DNA of 64,000 nucleotides from Vreelandella azerica. Lineage in GTDB: Bacteria; Pseudomonadota; Gammaproteobacteria; Pseudomonadales; Halomonadaceae. Below the pieces are notes generated by a model, which was not told the origin of the DNA, searched no databases, and saw nothing but the letters and a program-made list of their open reading frames with translations. Every line of letters starts with the position of its first letter. Position 1 is the first letter of the stretch. This document shows, one piece after another, positions 57,549 through 64,000 of this stretch. The position numbers and the translations under genes are program-made. The DNA lies in assembly GCF_013112225.1 (NCBI RefSeq), contig NZ_JABFHI010000005.1, forward strand, positions 124,001-188,000, in the 5' to 3' direction.

Positions 57549-57580
57549 AAAACTCAATGGGGTCAGAGCCATTGAGTTTT
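57549..57580. repeat. Palindrome with REP-like core between DUF5924 gene and pxpC
   Basis: AAAACTCAATGG and CCATTGAGTTTT form a perfect 12-base-pair stem around GGTCAGAG. It sits between convergent genes and has A/T tails, so it can act as a bidirectional terminator. The GGGGTCAGAG core resembles repeats seen around REP-associated transposases, which is only a resemblance. Confidence 0.65.
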
Positions 57581-57621
57581 CAAGTAGGAGGTCAGTGGAT
57601 CGCTTACCAACCCCCACTACC

Positions 57622-58574
57622 TCAGCCCCTAAACCCCGCCAAAAACACCTGATGCTTGCGCTGCGCAACCTCAACAGATACCGCCTGCAGCCGGACCTTC
57701 TGCCCCGGCTGGCATTGCGCCAGGCGTGACGCAGCAAGTAGTGTGAGGTTACCAAGCCTGGGGTAGCCGCCAATTGTCTGTCTGTCGTTAAGCAGCGCAA
57801 TCGGTTGGCCATCTGGCGGTACCTGAATGGCACCCAGTGAAATACCTTCCGAGATCATGGAGTCGATGTGACAGCGCAGCCTTGGCCCGGTGAGGCGTAC
57901 GCCCATACGGTCGGTGCGTTGGTCTACCTGCCACTGGCTATTGAACGCATCGAAGATGCTTTTACCGCTGAATGCGTCGATCTGGGCGCCTGGCAGGCAA
58001 TCGAGGGTGGCGTCGGCGTTGTAGTCGGGGAGGCTTGGCGGCGCAGTAGCCGATGACTTACGGGTCTGGCGGGTGGCTTTTTGCACCATCAGGCGGTCAC
58101 CCTCACGTAAGGGTTGGCCCAGGCCGTCGATTCCCCCAGCTGTTCGCGTACCACGCAGGCCGTGCTGCCCATCACCGCTTCACCATGCAAGCCGCCCGCC
58201 ACGGCCAGGTAGCTGCGCAGCCCGTTTGTTGGGGTGGCAAAGGTCAAGGTGTCGCCTGGTTTGACCTGGAATGCTTGCCAGTAGGGGGCCGGCTGCCGGT
58301 TATGCTGGGCGCCCAGGTCGGCGCCGGTGATGGCCAGGGTCATGGCCCGTTCCGCCACCAGTTCCAGCCCGCCAAACGTCACTTCCAGCGCCGTGGTGCC
58401 CCAGGGGTTAGCGGCCAGATGGTTGGCCCAGGCCCAGGCATGCAGGTCGACAGGGCCGCCCTGGGTCACGCCCAGGTGGCGAACGCCAAAACGCCCGGCA
58501 TCCTGCAACAGCGCCAGCGGCCCGGCGCGGGTCACACGCAGGCCATCCAGGCCTTTTTCAATCAGCGTACTCAT
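57622..58574 (-). CDS. pxpC: 5-oxoprolinase subunit C (biotin-dependent carboxyltransferase family)
   Basis: PxpC works with PxpA and PxpB to open 5-oxoproline to glutamate with ATP. The N-terminal part (LDGLRVTRAGPLALLQDAGR, GVTQGGPVDLHAWAWANHLA) and C-terminal part (DRMGVRLTGPRLRCH, GISLGAIQVPPDGQPIALL) are in two frames. One G added in a run of five near 58132-58136 gives REQLGGIDGLGQPLREGDRL and about 317 residues. The stop of pxpB overlaps its start by one base. It is the last gene of the minus-strand order pxpA-pxpB-pxpC. Confidence 0.9.
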
Positions 58575-59317
58575 CAGCGGCGTGCCTCCTGTTGGCTGGG
58601 TGCTGCCTTAAGCGGCGTGGTGTCGCCACCGTCAGCTTCAAAGCGGGCGCGGTCGATACTGACAAAACGTACCCGGTCGCTCACTCTGAGCAGGCTGAAG
58701 CCTTCGCGCTGGCGGTCAAACAGCCTGACGGCGGTGCGCCCAATCAGGTTCCAGCCGCCGGGGGTGACGCTGGGGTAGGCTGCTGTCTGCTGACCGGCAA
58801 TTGCCACGCTGCCCGCCGGCACCCGCTGACGCGGTGTGTCCAGGCGCGGGCAATGAAGCGCCGGGTCAAGCAGCCCCATAAAGGCAAACCCGGGTGCAAA
58901 ACCCAGCGCGAACACGCGGTACTCCTGCTGAACATGGCGTTCGATCACCTGTTCAGTCGACAGCCCGGAGAGCGCTGCCACCCGTTTAGCATCCGGCCCT
59001 ACGCTTTCGTCATACCAGGTGGGAATATCGTGAAGCTTGCCTTCAGTGGCGTTTTCCTGCGGGCTTAAGTTAGTAAGCAGTTGAGTCAGCGTCTGGCGCG
59101 CGGCCCCCACCGTCAGCTGGGCTGGGTCAAACACCACCAGCAGGGTGGTGTAGGAGGGCACCAGATCAACCAGCGCTGAGCCAAAGGCGACTTCACAGTC
59201 ATGGGCCAGGGCCGTCAGCCAGGGCAGATTGCTATCGTCGATGTGCTCAAACAGGCGCACCATCCAGCCATCCAGACCAGCGCGCTCCAATCGGGGCAAG
59301 GGCTGAGCCATGGTCAT
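58574..59317 (-). CDS. pxpB: 5-oxoprolinase subunit B (KipI family)
   Basis: This 247-residue protein matches the KipI/PxpB family. Characteristic text is [17 protein letters not shown], the [19 protein letters not shown] block and [15 protein letters not shown]. In Bacillus the relative KipI inhibits a sporulation kinase, but with pxpA and pxpC adjacent the oxoprolinase role is the better call. It overlaps pxpA by four bases. Confidence 0.93.
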   Translation of the reverse strand: MTMAQPLPRLERAGLDGWMVRLFEHIDDSNLPWLTALAHDCEVAFGSALVDLVPSYTTLLVVFDPAQLTVGAARQTLTQLLTNLSPQENATEGKLHDIPTWYDESVGPDAKRVAALSGLSTEQVIERHVQQEYRVFALGFAPGFAFMGLLDPALHCPRLDTPRQRVPAGSVAIAGQQTAAYPSVTPGGWNLIGRTAVRLFDRQREGFSLLRVSDRVRFVSIDRARFEADGGDTTPLKAAPSQQEARR

Positions 59318-60063
59318 AGCGTCTCCAGCATCTCGCGAATCCGGCGCACCGAGGCCACCGATTCGGCGTTATCACCGTGCACACACAGGGCATCCGCTTC
59401 GAGTATCAGATCGCTGCCATCGCTGGCGGTCAGCGCCTCGCCCTGAGCAATTCGCCGCGCCTGCTCGATGATGGTATCCGGGTCGTGATGAACGGCCCCC
59501 GGCAGGCGGCGCGACAGCAGATGCCCATTTTCATCGTAGCCACGGTCGGCAAAGGCTTCCAGCAGCAGGGTAATGCCCTGCGCCTCGGCCAGCTGTCTAA
59601 GGCGGGAGGTGTCGCGGATGGCCAGCGTCATCAAGGGCAGCTTGGGGTCAAAGGCGACCACTGCCTTGGCCACGGCGGTAAAGATCTCTTCACTGCGTGC
59701 CTTGTCGTTGTACAGGGCGCCGTGGGGTTTGACGTAGCTGAGTTCGGTGCCTTCCGCCCGGCAGATCGCTGCCAGCGCGCCGATCTGATATAGCACCAGG
59801 TTCTCGATTTCCGCCGCGGAACAGGCCAGGCTGCGCCGCCCGAAACCGACCAGATCCGGGTAGGCGGGGTGAGCGCCCACTTTCACGCCATGCTCGACGG
59901 CCATGCGCACCGTGCTGCGCATCACATCCGGGTCGGAGGCATGAAAGCCACAGGCAATATTGGCCAGATCAATATACGGCATCACCTCATGATCCAGGCC
60001 CATCACCCAGGGCCCAAAGCTTTCGCCCATATCGGCGTTGAGTTGTAATTTTTTCTGGGGCAT
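59314..60063 (-). CDS. pxpA: 5-oxoprolinase subunit A (LamB/YcsF family)
   Basis: This 249-residue protein starts with the family signature [19 protein letters not shown] and continues with [12 protein letters not shown] and [17 protein letters not shown]. The frame opens at 60135, but ATG 60061-60063 has AGAGGAGC upstream and gives the normal start. PxpA supplies the hydrolase part of the three-subunit oxoprolinase, which removes spontaneously formed pyroglutamate. A short hybrid remnant of pxpA and pxpB lies at 60830-60997. Confidence 0.94.
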   Translation of the reverse strand: MPQKKLQLNADMGESFGPWVMGLDHEVMPYIDLANIACGFHASDPDVMRSTVRMAVEHGVKVGAHPAYPDLVGFGRRSLACSAAEIENLVLYQIGALAAICRAEGTELSYVKPHGALYNDKARSEEIFTAVAKAVVAFDPKLPLMTLAIRDTSRLRQLAEAQGITLLLEAFADRGYDENGHLLSRRLPGAVHHDPDTIIEQARRIAQGEALTASDGSDLILEADALCVHGDNAESVASVRRIREMLETL

Positions 60064-60241
60064 AAGAAAGCTCCTCTGACTGGACAAAAAGCACCTGGAT
60101 AAAAACATCAGCCCTTGACTGGATCTGCGCGGCACAGACTTTTAGACGCTACACATCTTCTAGAACTTTGAGAGATACCATTATATAATCTTATTCATTA
60201 GCGATTTGCGTTATAAAAAATAACCCCATGGAAGGATGAAT

Positions 60242-60613
60242 ATGCTCCCTATTATCGAAGATACCCTCGGCGGCCTGTCCCGCAACTACTACTTTCGCCA
60301 GCTAATATTCGGTATTGGCCTTTCGGCCTTGACCTACTTCGCTGTAACCCAAGGCATACCAGACTCTGTACCCTTTGGAGTGTTTCCCCTGCTAGTCCTC
60401 AATGCCCTGCTGTATCCTTACTCCCGCTTCGTTTATGAACAGATCATTGGTTTCGTTATGGGAAATAACGTGTTTTACCTCCCGCTCATTATCATGCTGC
60501 CAGTGAAGCTATTCACAATGACTATGTGTTGGGGGTGGGCAGTTTTCCTTGCACCAGTTGGCCTGGTATATCTTTACTTCCATCACCGTAAAGCGCGCCG
60601 TCAGGTTCCCTGA
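60242..60613 (+). CDS. Small hypothetical membrane protein
   Basis: This 123-residue protein has about three hydrophobic helices (LIFGIGLSALTYFAVTQGI, FGVFPLLVLNALLYPY, LFTMTMCWGWAVFLAPVGLVY) and a basic C-terminus (HHRKARRQ). No family is recognised. I prefer the ATG at 60242 because GGAAGG ends about six bases before it. The ATG at 60236 overlaps that site. It is followed by a terminator and stands alone between pxpA and its remnant. Confidence 0.65.
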   Translation: MLPIIEDTLGGLSRNYYFRQLIFGIGLSALTYFAVTQGIPDSVPFGVFPLLVLNALLYPYSRFVYEQIIGFVMGNNVFYLPLIIMLPVKLFTMTMCWGWAVFLAPVGLVYLYFHHRKARRQVP

Positions 60614-60631
60614 AGCGGCACTGCTATTCAA

Positions 60632-60664
60632 CTGCGCCATGTCGATGACAATGGCGCAGCTTCT
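60632..60664 (+). terminator. Terminator after the small membrane protein gene
   Basis: CTGCGCCAT and ATGGCGCAG form a nine-base-pair stem with a ten-base loop, followed by CTTCTTT. The arrangement fits an intrinsic terminator of medium strength. Confidence 0.7.
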
Positions 60665-60829
60665 TTAGATGGCAGTCACCAGCTGGCCTTAGAGCTTTGC
60701 GTTATTCTGGCCAGAAAGGATTTTGACGCAATCATATACGCCCGACGGATTCAAAGATTCAGCGTCTAGAATCCTCTCCATGTATTGGGATGATGAAGGT
60801 GGAAATGGTGTTGTATTACGTGTTCTTGC

Positions 60830-60997
60830 TGGGGCCAGCAGGGTAGTCTCAGAAGGCACCAGATCAACAAGCGTCGGCTTCACGGTCATGGGTAAAGGCA
60901 GTGAGCCAGTACAGATTGCTATCACCTCATGATCCAGGCCCATCACCCAGGGCCCGAAGCTTTCACCCATATCGGCATTGAGTTGCAAGGTTCGCAT
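60830..60997 (-). pseudogene. pxpA/pxpB hybrid remnant
   Basis: On the minus strand an ATG at 60995-60997, behind GAGGA, starts [20 protein letters not shown], nearly identical to the pxpA N-terminus. After about 25 residues the text switches to a piece of pxpB. LVDLVPSETTLL matches [12 protein letters not shown], and the flanking DNA also aligns with 59145-59235. Most of pxpA and the first codons of pxpB are gone. Codons for the pxpA part differ from the intact gene at several silent sites, so this is an old or imported copy and not a recent duplicate. Confidence 0.82.
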
Positions 60998-61093
60998 GGT
61001 GTCCTCATAAGATGAACGTTTATGATGGCATGATTGACTGTGGTTAATAATGCCATCATGCACATAGGAAACCAGATTACCATTCAATCCACC

Positions 61094-62785
61094 ATGACCA
61101 GCGCTGATATCAAGGCCACCTCACTGGATGACCCGCTTTATTACCTGCGCAATGCCGAGCAGGTGATCTCCCTTTGCCTTAACCACTATGCGGATTTACT
61201 GACCCAGCAGGAAGCGGACGCGCTGGCTGAGCTGTTGCAGCTGCCTGAGCCTGCCCAGGCGCTGTTGATGCGCATGGTGATGCGTAAAGGCGAGCTGTTT
61301 CGTCGTGATGGCCTGACGTATGCGGAGGTGCCGGAGCTTGACCAGGCGCTGGTAATTCTGTCTACCGCGGGCTGGGTCAGTGTGGCCCCTTTGTTGACGC
61401 TGGAACAGCTTTGCCAATCACTGAAACGCTCGGAGTGCCTGGCGCTGGCGCGCCACCTAAGGCCGAATGAACGCTGGCTGGCCTCGCACAGCAAGGCGCA
61501 GCTGGTGGAGAAACTGCTGGAGGCCGATGACGGTAGTGCTCAGCCGTTAACCGCTTGGTGGCCGCAAGCGCCGGTGCAGGTGGTGGAGCTGTGCCGGGCG
61601 GCACTGTTTGATCGCCTGCGGCTGATGTTTTTTGGCAACCTGCGCCAGCAGTGGTCAGAGTTTGTGGTCACCGAACTGCAGCAGCAGCGCTTTGAAGAGG
61701 TTCCCCTTACCTCAGCATCGCGGCCTTTTCATCAGCGTGACGCAGTAGACCTGTACCTGCATCTGGCGGATCTGGAAGCGCGCGCCGCCCAAGGTGAAGC
61801 GCTGGCGGTGCTTAGCCAGCAGCTGCCTGACGCCGTGGGCACCGAATGGCTGGACTATCGCCGCCAACGGGTGCTGTTTCGCCTTGGCCGTGAAGCTGAA
61901 CGCCGGGGCGAGCGTGAGCTTGCCCTGGCCCTTTATGCCCATAGCCAGCACCGCGATGCCCGGGTTCGCGCCCTGCGCCTGAAGGAAAAATTGGCGCCAC
62001 CTGAGCAGGTATACGCCGAGGCCGTGGAGGCGCTGGCGCAGATTCCCCAGCCGGAAACCCGCGTTCAACTCCAGCGCATTCTGCAACGCAGTGCCCGCAA
62101 GGCGGGGCTGGTAGTTGAGCAGCCGGGCGTTGAGCCGTTGAAGTTGCAAGAACTTAGCCTGCCGCCTGGGGCAGGGCGCGTTGAACAGGCGGTGATTGAA
62201 GCGCTCAGCAATACGGACTGGCAGCTTTATCACGTTGAAAACAATCTGTTTACCGGTATTTTTGCGCTGCTGTTCTGGCCGGTGCTGTTTGCGCCGGTGC
62301 GCGGTGCTTTTTTCCACCCCTTCCAGGCGGGCCCTGTGGATCTATTCCGGCCAGGGTTTGTTGAAGCGCGCCAGGCGTTGGTGGATCAGGCCTTCAAGGC
62401 GCTGGATGACGGTCGCTATCGCCAGATCATCCGCGAGCGGCTGGCCAGCAAGCAGGGTATTCGCTGCTCCTTGGTGTATTGGCCAACGCTGACGCCCGAA
62501 CGCGTGGAGGCGGCCCTGGCGTGTATTCCCGCCGCGGATTGGCGCTTTATCTTTGAACACCTATTGCTGGACCTGCGCCATCACAGCCGTGGGCTGCCGG
62601 ATCTGATTGCCTTTAATCAACAGGCGGAGGCGTATCAGCTGATTGAAGTCAAAGGGCCGGGAGACCGCCTGCAGGATCACCAGCGGCTGTGGCTGAACGC
62701 CCTGCAAGCACAGGGGGTTAACGTTAGCGTCTGCCATGTGCGCTGGCAGGCCGAAACCGCCCAGACGTCTGATGACCCGTTATGA
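61094..62785 (+). CDS. FAN1-like VRR-NUC structure-specific nuclease
   Basis: This 563-residue protein matches bacterial homologues of the DNA crosslink-repair nuclease FAN1. It opens with LDDPLYYLRNAEQ, has a helical SAP/TPR-like middle, and ends in the VRR-NUC domain with GLPDLIAF and IEVKGPGDRLQDHQRLWL, where the Asp, Glu and Lys form the nuclease site. The frame extends back to a TTG at 61034, but family starts lie close to LDDPLYY, so I chose ATG 61094. Its stop overlaps the helicase gene by four bases, a pairing that suggests joint action on branched or crosslinked DNA. Confidence 0.87.
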   Translation: MTSADIKATSLDDPLYYLRNAEQVISLCLNHYADLLTQQEADALAELLQLPEPAQALLMRMVMRKGELFRRDGLTYAEVPELDQALVILSTAGWVSVAPLLTLEQLCQSLKRSECLALARHLRPNERWLASHSKAQLVEKLLEADDGSAQPLTAWWPQAPVQVVELCRAALFDRLRLMFFGNLRQQWSEFVVTELQQQRFEEVPLTSASRPFHQRDAVDLYLHLADLEARAAQGEALAVLSQQLPDAVGTEWLDYRRQRVLFRLGREAERRGERELALALYAHSQHRDARVRALRLKEKLAPPEQVYAEAVEALAQIPQPETRVQLQRILQRSARKAGLVVEQPGVEPLKLQELSLPPGAGRVEQAVIEALSNTDWQLYHVENNLFTGIFALLFWPVLFAPVRGAFFHPFQAGPVDLFRPGFVEARQALVDQAFKALDDGRYRQIIRERLASKQGIRCSLVYWPTLTPERVEAALACIPAADWRFIFEHLLLDLRHHSRGLPDLIAFNQQAEAYQLIEVKGPGDRLQDHQRLWLNALQAQGVNVSVCHVRWQAETAQTSDDPL

Positions 62786-64000
62786 AAGTCGCGGTCAGGT
62801 CGCTGTGTGAGTTTGCCGCCCGCACCGGTAGCCTGGAGTATCGCTATACGCCCTCGCCCAGTGCGGAAGAGGGGATTGCCGGGCATCAATGGGCGCAGTC
62901 GCAGCGCCCGGCTGGGTATCAGGCGGAGTACCTGCTGGAAGGGGCGTGCCTGGGCGTTCAGTTACGCGGTCGCGCAGACGGCTACCACGCGGAAGCCATG
63001 CCGGTTTATCTGGAAGAAATCAAGACCCACCGAGGTGACCTGTCGCGCATCGGCGCGGGCCAGCATCGTCTGCACTGGGCGCAGCTCAAGGTCTACGGCG
63101 CCCTGCTATGCCAGCGCGATGGCCTGGAAGAGGTGAAGCTGCGTCTGGTGTACGTGGATATCAGCAGCCACCAGGAAACCGTTGAGCAGGCGTGCATGAC
63201 GCGGGCAGAGCTGATGGCCGAGCTGGAAGCCCTGTGCCGTCGGTTCAAGGCCTGGCACCGTCAGGAGCAGCAACACCGCGGCGAGCGGGATCAGGCGCTG
63301 CAGCAGCTGCGCTTTCCGTTTGCCGGTTTTCGCCCCCACCAGCGCAGCCTGAGCGAGACGGTTTATAAAGCTGCCAGCACCCGACGCACCCTGCTGCTGG
63401 AAGCACCCACCGGCCTGGGCAAAACCCTGGGCGTGCTGTTTCCTGCCTTGATGGCCATGCCAGCGCAGCAGCTTGATCGCCTGTTTGTACTCACCGCCCG
63501 CACCACAGGGCGCGAACCCGTGCTGGCCAGCCTGCAGCAGCTGGTCGATAGCTCATCCTCTGCCTCGCCGTTGCCGCTCAGAATCGTCGAGCTGACCGCC
63601 AAGGAAAAAGCCTGCGAATACCCTGACCGCGCCTGCCATGGCGATAGCTGCCCGCTGGCCAGCGGCTTCTTCGACCGCTTGCCTGCGGCCAGGGAAGCGG
63701 CCGCCCAGGCACGCTGGCTCACCCGGCAGCGCCTTCAGCAGCTGGCGGCCGAGCATGCCATCTGCCCGTATTACCTCGGCCAGGAAATGGCCCGCTGGAG
63801 CGATGTGGTGGTCGGCGATGTGAACCATTACTTCGACCGCCAGGCGCTGCTGTATGGGTTGACCCGTCAGAACCGCTGGCGGGTGATGCCGCTGGTGGAT
63901 GAAGCGCACAATCTGGTCGACCGCGCCCGCGGTATGTATTCCGCCCGTTTGCGCCAAGCGGATGTCAGTATTGCCAAGCGCGCCGCCCCGAAAAGCCTGG
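62782..64000 (+). CDS. DinG/XPD-like helicase with N-terminal PD-(D/E)XK nuclease domain (partial)
   Basis: The gene runs off the window, and 406 residues are visible. The first ~150 look like a PD-(D/E)XK nuclease: YLEEIKTHRGDL with the ExK pair, then QHRLHWAQLKVYGALLC. The helicase part follows: Walker A EAPTGLGKT near 206-214, four cysteines at about 278, 285, 290 and 328 placed like the Fe-S ligands of XPD/DinG, and DEAH at 373-376. The ATG overlaps the FAN1-like stop. Such Fe-S superfamily 2 helicases unwind 5'-3', and the nuclease domain suggests unwinding-coupled cutting. The C-terminal helicase motifs lie outside the window. Confidence 0.85.
   Translation, partial: MKVAVRSLCEFAARTGSLEYRYTPSPSAEEGIAGHQWAQSQRPAGYQAEYLLEGACLGVQLRGRADGYHAEAMPVYLEEIKTHRGDLSRIGAGQHRLHWAQLKVYGALLCQRDGLEEVKLRLVYVDISSHQETVEQACMTRAELMAELEALCRRFKAWHRQEQQHRGERDQALQQLRFPFAGFRPHQRSLSETVYKAASTRRTLLLEAPTGLGKTLGVLFPALMAMPAQQLDRLFVLTARTTGREPVLASLQQLVDSSSSASPLPLRIVELTAKEKACEYPDRACHGDSCPLASGFFDRLPAAREAAAQARWLTRQRLQQLAAEHAICPYYLGQEMARWSDVVVGDVNHYFDRQALLYGLTRQNRWRVMPLVDEAHNLVDRARGMYSARLRQADVSIAKRAAPKSL

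Noticed and set aside
1..64000. CRISPR arrays, tRNA or rRNA genes, prophage or plasmid origin
   Set aside because: I saw no regularly spaced repeats beyond the two short arrays reported, no cloverleaf-like sequences and no structural phage or replication genes. A dedicated covariance search was not possible.

Overview
The window looks like chromosome of a halophilic gammaproteobacterium, most like Halomonas or another member of the Halomonadaceae. This rests on gene content and protein style: a BCCT osmolyte transporter, GbcAB, a heterotetrameric sarcosine oxidase, YejK, NhaC, a DUF5924 protein, and GC-rich codon use. No 16S gene is present, so the assignment is an inference.

Layout. At 1-3038 (minus) are two gene wrecks, an Rpn nuclease and a BCCT transporter, then an MttB-family corrinoid methyltransferase. 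At 3104-5011 (minus) are folD and purU. At 5436-13888 (plus) is the rest of a methyl-corrinoid system: corrinoid protein, DUF1638, a 'virulence factor' domain protein, a Cys-rich MTHFR partner, MTHFR, a methyl-THF:corrinoid methyltransferase, a RamA-like activase and a hydantoinase/oxoprolinase protein. At 13972-18154 are gbcA, gbcB and glyA. At 18255-22406 are a GGDEF-EAL protein and an intact Rpn gene. At 22440-27291 (minus) is a molybdenum cofactor operon: cobW-like, moaA, moeA, mobA, fdhD. At 27487-36126 is a membrane-bound formate dehydrogenase operon. At 36265-41850 are DUF1244, moaB, a second moeA, an ABC exporter, yejK and exoD. At 42616-52346 are nhaC, a DadA-like oxidase, a GbdR-type regulator, a MITE-like element and soxBDAG. 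At 52504-55866 is a fic gene split by an IS5-family element, followed by an IS3-family element. At 56311-60613 are a DUF5924 protein, pxpCBA and a small membrane protein. At 60830-60997 is a pxp remnant. At 61094-64000 are a FAN1-like nuclease and a helicase-nuclease cut by the window edge.

How the genes fit together. The dominant theme is one-carbon flow from methylated amines. A methyl group taken from betaine or a related quaternary amine could pass from MttB to the corrinoid protein and on to THF. MTHFR, FolD and PurU could then oxidise it to formate, and the formate dehydrogenase to CO2, with the adjacent Moco genes serving that enzyme. GbcAB is a second, oxygen-dependent route from glycine betaine to dimethylglycine. 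SoxBDAG takes sarcosine to glycine, giving methylene-THF that GlyA can use. No dimethylglycine demethylase is visible.

Sequence quality. Thirteen genes are broken by small deletions (17 sites). Sixteen are single-base losses, nearly all in runs of G, C or T, and one is a two-base loss. In each case restoring the lost bases restores the family reading frame. I read these as sequencing or assembly errors and annotate the genes across the breaks. Four loci look damaged by larger events: the Rpn copy at 1-414, the BCCT gene, fic::IS5 and the pxpA/pxpB remnant.
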